Positions 5,886 through 15,426 of a DNA stretch of 20,378 nt are shown here, piece after piece. The stretch's first letter is position 1. Each line of letters begins with the position of its first letter. The stretch covers positions 9,146-29,523 of the forward strand of contig DOUV01000279.1 of the NCBI GenBank assembly GCA_003520455.1. Reading direction: 5' to 3'. Source of the DNA: Chloroflexota bacterium. Its GTDB lineage: Bacteria; Chloroflexota; Anaerolineae; Ardenticatenales; Ardenticatenaceae. Under the pieces are notes generated by a model that had not been told where the DNA came from, did no database searches, and worked only from the letters and a program-made list of their open reading frames with translations. A program made the position numbers and the translations under genes.

Positions 5886-8800
5886 ATGTCTCGTTGTCCG
5901 TTTGCCAGCCTTCGCATTCGCGTTCTGCTGTTGGTCCTCCTGACCGCCACTCCGGCATTCAGCCTGCTCTTCTACAGGGCGAATGCTGAACGCCAGCGGG
6001 AAATTGCCGAAGCGCAGGACGATGCGTTGCGCCTGGCCCGGGTGATCTCGAGCCAGGAGCAGGACCTGATTGATGGCACGCGCCAACTGCTGATCACCCT
6101 ATCTCGCCTGTCCGAAGTCCGCGGTGGCCGATCTAACGAGTGCCAGGCACTACTGGCCGACGTGCTTGCGCACCATCGGCGCTACCTCAACTTTGGAGTC
6201 GCCAGTTCGTCCGGAGACGTTGTCTGCAGTGCGCTGCCCTTCGATCGGCGAGAGAGCGTCGCGGACCGGGCGTACTTTCGTGAGGCGATAGACACGGTGG
6301 ATTTTGCCGCAGGCGAGTTCGAAATTGGCCGAATTACCGGGAAGCCGTCCCTCAATTTCGGCTATCCCATCTTCGACGATGCCGGTCAGATACAGGGTGT
6401 GATCTTTGCCGCGCTGGATCTGGAGCGGCTGAGCCAGCTTGACACTGATGTCGCAGCACAACTTCCCCCGGGTTCAACCCTGACGAAGATTGACGCCAGA
6501 GGCCTTATCATTGCCCGCTATCCGGACCCGCAGGATTGGATCGGGCATCCAGCACCGGCGGCCATGAACGTGGAGACGATAGTGGCTCAAGGCCAGGGCG
6601 TGATTCAGGCGGTTGATTCTCACGGGGTTGCGCGACTGCAGGCCTTCTCCAATCTCTCCAGTGATTTGCTTTCCACCACCCTGTACGCAATCCTGGATGT
6701 TCCAGAAGAGGGCGCCCTGGCCCAAATCAATCGCATCTTCAATCAGGATGTGAGTGCGCTTGGTCTCATCACGCTGCTGGTTATTGCCGTCGCCTGGGCC
6801 GGCAGCGACATCTTCATTCTCGGTCGAGTGCAGGCATTGCTGAAGGCCACGCAGCGGCTGGCAGCGGGTGACCTCAGCGCGCGGACGGGCATGGGTTACG
6901 GCTGGGGAGAACTGAGCAGTCTGGCGCGCGCCTTCGACCAGATGGCGGATACGCTTGAACGACGAGAGGCCGAGCGCCAACAGACACACGCGGAATTGAA
7001 ACGTCGTGCGGACGAATTCGCCGCATTGTACGAGACCACGCACGCCCTGACCGGGCAACAGGACCTGCCCGAGTTGCTCGAGGCAATCGTCGAACACGCA
7101 ACCACACTCCTCAACGCGCCCAACGGTTACATGTATCTGTATGACTCAAGACGTGGTGAAATGGAGTTGGTCGCAGCCATAAACCCCCACACTCCGATCG
7201 GTACTCGCCTGGCGTTGGGCGAGGGGGTGGCGGGCCACATCGCACAAAGCCGCCAGCCGCTGATTGTCGACGATTATCGCAGCTGGGAATACCGCTCCCA
7301 TCAGTTCGAAGGGGCGCCCCTGACGGCCGCGGTGGGTGTGCCCATGCTCTATAGCGGCGAGTTAGTCGGTATATTGGGCGTGGGCGAGACCGGCGAGACG
7401 GTGCGCAAGTTCACGGAAGCCGAGGCGCGCCTGCTAAGCCTGTTCGCAGCGCAGGCGGCCAGCGCGGTGCGTAATGCCCGGCTGTTTGACGAGACGCGGC
7501 AGCGTGCCCTTATCGTGGATACCCTCAATCGTGTCGGGCAGAGGCTTTCAGCCACCTTCAACCTGGAAGAGATTGTCGAAATCCTGGGCCAGGAAGCAGG
7601 CAATTTGTTGCGGCCCGGCAATTTTGACGTGGTCCTGTATGATGAGGTTCGCAACGAGATTGAAGTGAGACTGTACCTCGACCGAGGTGAACGGATGCCG
7701 GGCTTTCGCTTTGCTGTGGGAGAAGGGCTCGTCAGCCATATCGTGACTCACAAAGAGCCGATCCTCGCCACCGAGTATCTCGATGAGTGCGCTACCCGCG
7801 GGGTGAAGCCGGCAGGGCCGGGACAGCCGGGCAAAGCCTGGCTGGGTGTTCCTATCGTCTCGGGGAAAAAGGTGCTGGGCGCTCTGCTCGTTTGGGATTA
7901 CGACCAGGAGGGGAGCCTGACCGAGCGCGACCTGCGGGTTCTCTCCACGCTCGCCGCCCAGACCGCCATTGCCATCGCGAACGCTGGTCTGTACACCGAT
8001 CTGCAGAATGCGCTGACGATCCAGTCCAGATTGTTCGACGCTACGACGAGGATCATCAGCCAATCAGATGCAGACGCGGTGCTGCGCGGCATTGTAGACA
8101 GCACACGCCAGGCCGTTGCCGCCGACCAATGTAACGTGATGCTGATTGACGCCAACGGCTACTGCTACCGCTGGCTCGGCTCGGGCTACCAGTATAAGCT
8201 CGAACCACACGCCATGCGCCCCGCGGGAATCTCGCTACGCGTCATGCGGTCCAGACAGCCCGAGTTCATTTCCGACATAGAGGGTTCGCCGCTGGTGAAC
8301 CCTGGTATGCGCGCGGAGGGGATCAGGTCAGCGGCATGCCTGCCGCTGCGCGGCAAGTCGGGGCCGTTCGGCGTGATGTGGGTCAATTATGCGACACGAC
8401 GCGCCTTCTCAGGCGCAGAACAGATGACCTTTCAGACCTTCGCCAATCATGCGGCGGTAGCCGTCGAACAGGCGCGCCTTTCTGAGGAGACGCGCCAGCG
8501 CCTGAATGAACTGGAGGCCGTCAACAGGACTTCCACGGCGTTGCGCATGGCCCAGTCTCTGGCTGAGATGCTCCCCATCATCGTAGCCGAATCCGTAGCG
8601 GCAGTTGGCGCCAGCAGTGGGGCCCTCTGGATGTATGACGCCTCAGCGGACGAATTGCGCCAAGCCGTCACCTTCGGCCCGTCTTCGCTGCTCAGCACAC
8701 AAGACCCACCCGCACTGAAACCGGGAGACGGGATCGTGGGGCGCGTGTTTGCCACCGGCGAAGCCACTCTCTCCCGCGAGTTTGCCAGCGACCCGCGCAC

Positions 8801-10100
8801 ACACGAACCGGTGCGGGCACAGATCCGCCCAGGCTGGGGCGGGGCCGGTGTCCCCATTCGCACGGCAGACCAGAATCAAATCGTCGGTGTGCTTCTGATT
8901 TCCGTCGAACTGCCACGGCAGCTAACTGCAACCGATGCCCGCCTGCTCTCGACGATAGCCGAGATCGCCGGCAATGCCATCCATCGCATGCGCGCACATG
9001 AACAGACGGTGCAAAGCCTCGGACGTCTGGCAGCCCTCTACTCGATTGACACGGCAATCAATGCCAGTCTTGATCTGCGTGTGACGCTGGGCGTGTTGCT
9101 GGACCAGATCATCAACCACCTCAAGGTGGACGCAGCCGACGTGCTGTTGTTCAAGTCGCAAACCCAGTCTTTGGAGTTTGCGGCCGGGCGCGGTTTTCAC
9201 TCGCGGGTGTTCGAGCAGACCCGGTTGAGGTTAGGCGAGGGCCATGCCGGGCGAGCAGGACTCGAGCGACGTATCGCCAACGTGCCTGACCTCTGCAACG
9301 ACGAGGGCACTCGAGCACGGGCCCAGTGGGTGGCCGGTGAGTCTTTCGTCGCTTTCTATGGGGTGCCATTGGTCGCGAAGGACCAACTCGTAGGTGTGCT
9401 GGAGGTATTTCACCGTGCGCCGCTCACACCCGACCCGGAGTGGCTGGAATTTCTGGAAGCATTCGCCGGGCAGGCTGCCATCGCGATTGACAATGTCACG
9501 CTTTTCGAAGAATTGCAGCGGTCCAATCACGAACTGGCGATGGCGTACGACGCTACTATCGAAGGTTGGTCACGTGCGCTCGACCTGCGCGACAAGGAGA
9601 CTGAGGGCCACACACGGCGTGTGACCGAATTAACGCTGCGCCTGGCTCGGTCCATGGGCCTCGGCGACAAGGAATTTGTGCACATCCGCCGGGGGGCCCT
9701 GTTGCACGACATTGGCAAGATGGGTGTACCTGACTCGATCCTGCTCAAGCCCGGCCCGCTCACTGACAAGGAGTGGTTGCTCATGCGGAAGCATCCGACC
9801 TATGCCTACGAGATGCTCGCGCCGATTGGCTATCTTCGTTCGGCCCTGGATATTCCCTATTGCCACCACGAGAAGTGGGATGGAACCGGTTACCCGCGCG
9901 GCCTGCAGGGCGAAGAGATTCCATTGGCCGCCCGGATCTTTGCTGTCGTGGACGTGTGGGACGCCCTATGCTCGGATCGCCCGTACCGGCCGGCCTGGCC
10001 GAAAGTAAAGGTGCACGACTACATTCGATCACTGGCGGGATCGCACTTTGATCCAGAGGTGGTGGGGGTGTTTCTCAATGAGTCTCAACGACTGGATTGA
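5886..10100 (+). CDS. Membrane Cache-HAMP-5xGAF-HD-GYP c-di-GMP phosphodiesterase
   Basis: 1404 residues, begun at ATG 5886 six bases after GGAG. A signal-anchor helix (about 10-29) is followed by a periplasmic dCache-like domain (about 35-285; ADRAYFREA and ITGKPSLNFGYPIFD are typical), a second helix (about 291-312) and HAMP (about 312-360). Then come five GAF domains (about 379-536, 546-705, 716-866, 878-1037, 1047-1210) and HD-GYP (about 1216-1404). The catalytic marks are complete: HD at 1274-1275 and HHEKWDGTGYP at 1327-1337. Family knowledge: HD-GYP domains hydrolyse c-di-GMP to pGpG or GMP. Five consecutive GAF domains make it unusually long; each could bind a different ligand. Its last 23 bases overlap the downstream cyclase gene, so the two are translationally linked. 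Confidence 0.93.
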   Translation: MSRCPFASLRIRVLLLVLLTATPAFSLLFYRANAERQREIAEAQDDALRLARVISSQEQDLIDGTRQLLITLSRLSEVRGGRSNECQALLADVLAHHRRYLNFGVASSSGDVVCSALPFDRRESVADRAYFREAIDTVDFAAGEFEIGRITGKPSLNFGYPIFDDAGQIQGVIFAALDLERLSQLDTDVAAQLPPGSTLTKIDARGLIIARYPDPQDWIGHPAPAAMNVETIVAQGQGVIQAVDSHGVARLQAFSNLSSDLLSTTLYAILDVPEEGALAQINRIFNQDVSALGLITLLVIAVAWAGSDIFILGRVQALLKATQRLAAGDLSARTGMGYGWGELSSLARAFDQMADTLERREAERQQTHAELKRRADEFAALYETTHALTGQQDLPELLEAIVEHATTLLNAPNGYMYLYDSRRGEMELVAAINPHTPIGTRLALGEGVAGHIAQSRQPLIVDDYRSWEYRSHQFEGAPLTAAVGVPMLYSGELVGILGVGETGETVRKFTEAEARLLSLFAAQAASAVRNARLFDETRQRALIVDTLNRVGQRLSATFNLEEIVEILGQEAGNLLRPGNFDVVLYDEVRNEIEVRLYLDRGERMPGFRFAVGEGLVSHIVTHKEPILATEYLDECATRGVKPAGPGQPGKAWLGVPIVSGKKVLGALLVWDYDQEGSLTERDLRVLSTLAAQTAIAIANAGLYTDLQNALTIQSRLFDATTRIISQSDADAVLRGIVDSTRQAVAADQCNVMLIDANGYCYRWLGSGYQYKLEPHAMRPAGISLRVMRSRQPEFISDIEGSPLVNPGMRAEGIRSAACLPLRGKSGPFGVMWVNYATRRAFSGAEQMTFQTFANHAAVAVEQARLSEETRQRLNELEAVNRTSTALRMAQSLAEMLPIIVAESVAAVGASSGALWMYDASADELRQAVTFGPSSLLSTQDPPALKPGDGIVGRVFATGEATLSREFASDPRTHEPVRAQIRPGWGGAGVPIRTADQNQIVGVLLISVELPRQLTATDARLLSTIAEIAGNAIHRMRAHEQTVQSLGRLAALYSIDTAINASLDLRVTLGVLLDQIINHLKVDAADVLLFKSQTQSLEFAAGRGFHSRVFEQTRLRLGEGHAGRAGLERRIANVPDLCNDEGTRARAQWVAGESFVAFYGVPLVAKDQLVGVLEVFHRAPLTPDPEWLEFLEAFAGQAAIAIDNVTLFEELQRSNHELAMAYDATIEGWSRALDLRDKETEGHTRRVTELTLRLARSMGLGDKEFVHIRRGALLHDIGKMGVPDSILLKPGPLTDKEWLLMRKHPTYAYEMLAPIGYLRSALDIPYCHHEKWDGTGYPRGLQGEEIPLAARIFAVVDVWDALCSDRPYRPAWPKVKVHDYIRSLAGSHFDPEVVGVFLNESQRLD

Positions 10101-11442
10101 TTCCGTCGTGGTCGTCACGAGCCTGGTGACGTCAGCAACAGTGCTCGTTACCGCGGCGCGATATTACCGGCACAGCCAGCGCGGACGCACCGGTGTGGCC
10201 TGGCTCCTGATTCTGGCGGGCGTCGTCTGCATCGCCATCTCCGAGACCACCGAGGCCGCCAGCCTGGTGGCCGGCGGCCGCGAGATGCCGATCCCCGACC
10301 TATTCGACATCCTGGCAGAGATTGCCCTGGCCGCCGGGTTCATCCGGCTACTACACGTCGATCTGGCGGCAGAGCGTGCGCGGCAGACAGCGTTGGAGCA
10401 ACGTGCCCAACAGTCTGAAAGTCTGGCCACCGCGGCGCTGCAACTAACCGCCAGCCTGGAATTGCCCGAGGTGCTGCATGGTGTGGCGCGGGAGACCCTC
10501 GCTCTGGTGGGCGCCGATGTGGTGGCGGTATACCGCGTGGACAGTGCCACCGCGGGAGTAGTCAGTCAGGTTACAATTGCCCGGCGCGGCGGCGATGATG
10601 CGGAGGTCGGTCCTCATGCACCTGGCCCCCTGAGCCTGACCGCCATCCGCACCAGGCGGCCCCAGATCGTCGAGACCGTACAGGACTATCCGGCCTTTCA
10701 GCCGCGCCCGCCGCGTGGCCTGGCCTCATTGGTCGCCTTTCCACTGTTGAGAAAGGGCGAGGCTGTCGGTACGCTGATTACCGGCTTTCGGCAGCCCCAT
10801 CATTTCACCGAGGACGAGCTCCATCTGCTCGCGGCGTTTGCAGAACACGCCGCGTTGGCAATGTACAACGCCGAGCTCCATCGGCAAATAGAAGAGTTGT
10901 CCGTCACCGACCCTCTGACCGGGCTGGCAAATCGCCGTCGTTTTACCACGAAATTGGCTGCGGAACTCGTGCGTGCCCGGCGTTATGCGAAACCGCTCTC
11001 GCTGGCCATCCTTGACCTCGACAACTTCAAATCCCTGAACGATCGTTTCGGACATCCTGCGGGTGATGCAACCCTGTGCGCTGTGGCGCAGGTCATTCGG
11101 CAGTGCGTGCGCGAGGTTGACTTGCCAGCACGTTTGGGCGGCGAGGAGTTTGCGGTCATCCTGCCTGAGACCGACATGATGGAAGCTGTGGTCGTGGTGG
11201 AACGTTTGCGTGAACAGTTGGAGGCGACGCCCGTGATGCGGGAGGGGCAATGGCCCAAAGTAACCCTCAGCGCCGGTGTTGTTGGCCGAGCAGGAGAAGC
11301 GTTGCCGGCCGCGCCGGCCGATCTCTACCGTCTGGCCGACGAGGCGCTCTACTGTGCAAAGGCGTCAGGGCGCAATCGGGTCGTGAGTGCCCAGGAAGAG
11401 AGGATCTGCGCAAACTCGGCTAAGGGGTTCTCGGAATATTAG
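10078..11442 (+). CDS. Membrane-GAF-GGDEF diguanylate cyclase
   Basis: 454 residues from ATG 10078, preceded by a G-rich ribosome site (GGTGGGGGTG); the frame is open 30 bases further upstream but without one. Two or three N-terminal membrane helices (about 9-30, 40-62, perhaps 80-94) lead to a coiled linker, a GAF domain (about 115-270) and a GGDEF domain (about 276-440). The domain opens with SVTDPLTGLANRRRF. The active site is GGEEF (354-358) and the inhibitory I-site RxxD is REVD (345-348), exactly five residues upstream, so product inhibition is expected. The metal-binding LDLDNFK is present. Known role: it makes c-di-GMP from two GTP. Starting inside the phosphodiesterase gene pairs synthesis and breakdown in one operon. 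Confidence 0.93.
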   Translation: MSLNDWIDSVVVVTSLVTSATVLVTAARYYRHSQRGRTGVAWLLILAGVVCIAISETTEAASLVAGGREMPIPDLFDILAEIALAAGFIRLLHVDLAAERARQTALEQRAQQSESLATAALQLTASLELPEVLHGVARETLALVGADVVAVYRVDSATAGVVSQVTIARRGGDDAEVGPHAPGPLSLTAIRTRRPQIVETVQDYPAFQPRPPRGLASLVAFPLLRKGEAVGTLITGFRQPHHFTEDELHLLAAFAEHAALAMYNAELHRQIEELSVTDPLTGLANRRRFTTKLAAELVRARRYAKPLSLAILDLDNFKSLNDRFGHPAGDATLCAVAQVIRQCVREVDLPARLGGEEFAVILPETDMMEAVVVVERLREQLEATPVMREGQWPKVTLSAGVVGRAGEALPAAPADLYRLADEALYCAKASGRNRVVSAQEERICANSAKGFSEY

Positions 11443-11898
11443 GGCAACCCTCATCAGGGCGAGGGCAATGATAACGGGATCGGCTGCCCGGGCGCTTCGT
11501 CTCGGGCCTGTCGATCGCGATCAGCCGCAGGCGCACCTCTTGTGCTGTCATATCTTGCCAGGTGCATCCTTCAAAACGTCCGACCGATAGCGCCGCAGAT
11601 GATCCGGCTAGCGATAGAAGTACTTTTGCAGCGACGGTACAATGGTGGGTTCGCAGATCAGTTGGATCAGATCGTCCACGAGGCCGGGGCGCATGAAGTG
11701 ACTATGTCCGACCGTGGAGATGCCACTCAACACCGTTTGCGCCAACCGGCGGTCCGTAGCAGACAAGCTGGTGGGCTGTGCCGCTCAGAAATGGCGGGTG
11801 AGTGGTTTGAAGAGAGCTTGTGTCCACGTTGGTCCTCTTCTCACGGCTGTTGTGATGTGATGCCACCATGGAGAGCATTCATGTCTGCAGTCCTGGAA
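11443..11898. other. 456-bp intergenic stretch with degraded coding traces
   Basis: No intact gene. The best trace is a minus-strand frame open over 58 codons (11611-11784) containing RRLAQTVLSGISTVGHSHF and MRPGLVDDLIQLICEPTIVP, closed by TAG. It reads like protein but I cannot name it. A second minus-strand trace at about 11480-11551 includes RLIAIDRPETK, which recalls the thermonuclease motif RLIGIDxPET, but only 42 codons are open. No terminator with a T-run follows the cyclase gene. Confidence 0.3.
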
Positions 11899-13065
11899 TC
11901 AAGTCTTACTCGTGCCGGAGTGGGAATGAGCCTTCAGTGCCTCGGCCAATTGGTCCGTTGCATCCAGGATGGTCCGCACATCCTCCGGTGCCATCCGCCC
12001 ATAGAAAGCATAGCGCTTCCCCTGGCTGTAGACGCGCTGGACCTCGGGAATGGTGTGAACCCGCGCCCGGTAGGTGCGGTACGCCTCGATAGGGTTATTC
12101 CAATCCGGAAGCCATTTCTCCAGGAAGACACTGACGGAGGTCGGGTAGGCATCCATGATTGTCACGAGCTTGTGCTTGGGGGGATATCTCAAGCTGAAAC
12201 CAACTGACCCCCAGTACAGAACAAACGGGCCTGACATCCACTTCTCGAGATAGGGTTGAAAGACCTCGTCGATGCCCTGTGGGAGTGACTTGAGGAAGGT
12301 CTCCAGCGAAACTCGCGGCGTTCCATCGTTTCGCTCTTCAACGGCAGTTACTTCGACCTCCGGCTTCTTCTCCTCGTAACGAATCCGAACAACTGCCCGG
12401 GTGACCTCGTGGGTTCTGGCGACAACAGAGGGTACGGCAAGGACCGGCCAGCGCCGGTTTGAGTCCAGGCGGTAGAATGCGATCTCGACAAGACCAAGCG
12501 TGAACTCCAGGTTCGGGGCGGTTCCCAGGATCTCGGAGAGCAGCACGACTTCTGGACGAATGCGATCGCCGACGATCAGGAGCAGGAAATTGCCTGTGGC
12601 GAGAGAGCGGCGAACACCCTGTTCGAACAAGATGCTGTCGAACTCTGCAGTTTCAGCACCCTGCGTCATGACCCGGTACAGGCTTGACCGCGGACCCGAC
12701 TGCGACATTGCGGCTTCGATCTTCGCCTGGAACTCGGAATACTCCAGCCTGCTCAGGTCTTTGGCATAATCGAGGAGTTGAGCCAGCACCGTTCGGTGCG
12801 CCTCCGGATTCCGCCATAACTTGGTTTCAACGAGGCATAAGAGGCCGTCTGGCGTGGCATAGATGAGATCAATGGCGCCAGCCGTCACGGAGACCTCGCG
12901 GGCCAACGGGACGAGGCGGCTGAAGAGCGGATTGAACTCGGCGCTCGGGAGAAGCTCCGGATGCGCGAACAGGAGTTATTGAAGCCACTGCTCATCAAAT
13001 TGACGCGCCTCCAGCCCAACCGGGTGAAGGGCGGAGCCTTCTCGCGGCTCCCTGCCAACAATCAT
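11899..13065 (-). pseudogene. PD-(D/E)XK nuclease-like gene broken by one in-frame TAA
   Basis: The reconstructed product starts at ATG 13065 and would be 388 residues. A TAA at 12976-12978 interrupts codon 30, and reading continues with good sense on both sides (FDEQWLQ, stop, LLFAHPELLP). Downstream of the stop, 335 residues are open from a TTG at 12906. The nuclease core is I-D-L-I (D66), L-V-E-T-K (E80, K82) and QLLDY (Q96, Y100), the D...ExK plus QxxxY arrangement of RecB-like and NucS-like nucleases. The C-terminal half is unrecognised. A restart after the stop would keep D66/E80/K82 but lose the N-terminal helix. It is the last gene on the minus strand after the Rad50-like operon, perhaps once part of it. 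Confidence 0.65.
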
Positions 13066-13079
13066 GGGTTTTGCCGTAC

Positions 13080-13415
13080 TCACAGGCGAGCTCCTTCTGC
13101 GTCTATCTGAGAAGTTGTTCCGCGATCCGCGGGTAATCGGAGTGGATGGGCGTCCGGCGCCTGGGGACGAGGCACCGATGGATGAAGGCTTGGATGGTCA
13201 GGCGGCGCTTCCCGAGGCGCCTGTTCGTTTATCGGCTCCCAAGCAAGTAAGACGGAATATTGTGCCAGCAGGCTTTGGAGCAGACTCTTGCGCAGGCACG
13301 GATTCTCGGTGAGGGCTTGCAGTAAGTCACCCTCTGGATCAATGGACTTTATGTGCGGGGAACTCTCGCTGACAGGCCCCTCCGTACGCGGTTGGTTCTG
13401 GCAAACGACGGCAAG
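13080..13415 (-). pseudogene. Start-less open frame upstream of the broken nuclease gene
   Basis: On the minus strand 111 codons are open between TAG (13416-13418) and TGA (13080-13082), with no ATG. The middle reads like a real helix pair (EGDLLQALTENPCLRKSLLQ, SLLAQYSVLLAWEP) followed by a proline- and histidine-rich tail. The stop lies 15 bases from the nuclease ATG, a spacing typical of an operon. I take it as the 3' end of a truncated gene; the family is not recognised. Confidence 0.3.
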
Positions 13416-13563
13416 CTAGAGTGTTCAGAGTACTTTCAATAAACTCCCTGATCGGATGCTCAATCAGACCCACGAGCCCATCAATGGCTTGCCAAGAGTT
13501 TGAAGATGTAATTTTACCGATTGTTTGTATACTGGTGTGGCGACCCATCAATCCAACAAACTC

Positions 13564-15417
13564 TCATGCCAGGTGAACGATATGGACGGCTTCATCGGAC
13601 ATGTATTTGCGAATGAGCGATTCCTCAAAGGTCGTAACAATCACCTGTTGAAAAGCGCCTTTCTGGTGCGCCTTTACGAGAAACCGAATCAGGGAGCGCC
13701 GGTTGATCGAATCGAGGTGCTCTAACGGTTCATCGATCAGAAGGAAATCTGTGTTGGAGAAATGGTGGGCAATGATGGTGTGAAGCATCACCATCAGAGC
13801 GGTCTTTTCCCCGCCACTCAGCTGGCTGAGATCGGCCTCACGTTCCTGGCCGTCACGCAGCACCGGCATGCCTGTTCGATCTAATTGAACGCCCCAATTC
13901 TCCGACCGCATAAAGTTGTTCCATACTTCCGCGACCTGTGCGTAGATCTTCTCCATGTTGGCGTTCTGTTGTGCCATCAACGTATCTTGAACGGCACGAA
14001 TCGCCGCGCGAATAGAAAGAGAGCGCATCTCCAATTGGACAAGCCCGTAGCTCGCTTCTTCCGGTATCGTAAACCCTAAATCGTGGAGTCGACTTTGCGC
14101 GGTAAGGTACCTGGCCCGCTCCTGCTCAATTGCGGCAATCTCTGCTTCAAGGCTCTGAATCTCGTTTTGCATTGCTGCGCGGTGATCACGTGCCTCCAGT
14201 TCATGCATGCGTATCGCTTCTTGCAGGCCGGCGACAGCCGAATCTGGAGGTAAGGATTGGAGATGAGCGTGTGCGAGATAGTTGCGGAGGGGGCGAAGGC
14301 TCTCAACTTCAGATTCCACGCTCGAACGCCGGGCATTCAATTGGAGCAAGAGGGCTTCATATTCTCGCGCTTGCTGATCTATCTGATTTAATCTCCGGAA
14401 GAGGTCGCGATAGACAGTGGACCGCTCGGCACCTGTCATCGGCTTGCTACAAACCGGGCAGGGAATGGTCTCTTCTCCGGACTCATGTGCGTGAAGTAGA
14501 TCAAGAAGTTGGTTGTAGGCCGTGTATTCTCCGCGAAGGTAGGCAATGTCCTGTTCGATCGTGTCCAGACGCGCCTGGATTTGGCCTAATTCCTGCTCTC
14601 TCTGCCGAAAGAGTTCCGGAATTGCCTGGTTGAATATAGTTGCGCTGTCAGGTTGTTTCTCTTGAAATACGCGAGTGACATCCCTTAGCAGGGGCGCGAG
14701 TCGAGATAGTCCCTCGTTCTCACGTTCATATTCCAGAACTCTGCTTTGGGTAGCACGCAATTCTGCTAACAGTCTGTTGCGACGCTCCTCCAGGCGCTGC
14801 ATGTGGTCGACTAATTCCTGCTCTTTTGTGACCCCTAACTCCTCCAGAAAGTCGATCTGTCTTCGGGTTGCTTTAATGCGCGCGCCGATTTCTTTCTGAG
14901 CTTGTTCAAGAGCGACGGAGAAGCCGTTCAACTGAGTGAGGCCCAGGACTTGCTGGATTTGCGAATGAAGCGCATCTCCCGGAGGGTCGTTCAGGAACCG
15001 GAAGATGTCTCCCTCTGCCATGTAGACGATTCGTCTCAGGAAATCGACGGAGACGTTCAAGATCTCTTCCACTCGTTCTGTGATTTTCTTGTGCGTGGTC
15101 CGGAGAACCTTGCCGGAGGTGAGGTCAGTCAGGCGGGCGCTTTCAGCACGTTTTGCCGATTGGGAACGCTCGATGCTGTAAGTATGAGTATCGATAGAGA
15201 ACTGCAGTCGAACTGTCGCCAGTTTCTCAGGGTCACGCAGTAGTTTGCCCCGAGCCTTCACTGTCGACGCTTCGCCCGTCAGGGCGTAGGCTATCGCCTC
15301 CAGAATTGAGGTCTTGCCTGTACCGTTCGCCCCCATGATGAAGGTAATCCCGGGCTGAAACTGGAATTCTCGTCTTGTGTAGGCACGCCAGTTCACCATC
15401 TCGATGCTTTCAATCAT
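13564..15417 (-). CDS. Rad50/SMC-like ATPase with zinc hook (LmuB/DdmC-like)
   Basis: 617 residues. All parts of an ABC-type SMC ATPase are present: Walker A GANGTGKT (29-36), a Q-loop region near 133 (YMAEGDIFRFL), two coiled-coil arms (about 165-300 and 340-445) joined by a zinc hook PCPVC (C320, C323), the signature LSGGEKTA (533-540), and Walker B LLIDEP (559-564) with D-loop EHLD. Known role of the family: ATP-gated DNA-end or DNA-structure sensing, with dimerisation through the hook. The arms are much shorter than in housekeeping Rad50/SbcC, and no mre11/sbcD gene is adjacent. Nine bases separate it from the upstream gene. The short length, gene order and partners fit the SMC subunit of Lamassu/DdmABC-type defence systems (inference). 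Base use looks less GC-rich than the c-di-GMP genes. Confidence 0.88.
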   Translation of the reverse strand: MIESIEMVNWRAYTRREFQFQPGITFIMGANGTGKTSILEAIAYALTGEASTVKARGKLLRDPEKLATVRLQFSIDTHTYSIERSQSAKRAESARLTDLTSGKVLRTTHKKITERVEEILNVSVDFLRRIVYMAEGDIFRFLNDPPGDALHSQIQQVLGLTQLNGFSVALEQAQKEIGARIKATRRQIDFLEELGVTKEQELVDHMQRLEERRNRLLAELRATQSRVLEYERENEGLSRLAPLLRDVTRVFQEKQPDSATIFNQAIPELFRQREQELGQIQARLDTIEQDIAYLRGEYTAYNQLLDLLHAHESGEETIPCPVCSKPMTGAERSTVYRDLFRRLNQIDQQAREYEALLLQLNARRSSVESEVESLRPLRNYLAHAHLQSLPPDSAVAGLQEAIRMHELEARDHRAAMQNEIQSLEAEIAAIEQERARYLTAQSRLHDLGFTIPEEASYGLVQLEMRSLSIRAAIRAVQDTLMAQQNANMEKIYAQVAEVWNNFMRSENWGVQLDRTGMPVLRDGQEREADLSQLSGGEKTALMVMLHTIIAHHFSNTDFLLIDEPLEHLDSINRRSLIRFLVKAHQKGAFQQVIVTTFEESLIRKYMSDEAVHIVHLA

Positions 15418-15426
15418 CCCTAAACC

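Noticed and set aside
11480..11551. Thermonuclease (SNase) gene
   Set aside because: Only the RLIAIDRPETK stretch fits; the frame is 42 codons long with no further motif, so at best a scrap.
11542..12207. 221-codon plus-strand open frame
   Set aside because: It half overlaps the nuclease gene in antisense and shows no recognisable motif.
13339..13551. 70-codon minus-strand gene after the Rad50-like ATPase
   Set aside because: No ribosome site and no recognisable domain; it overlaps another equally plausible open frame in the same DNA.
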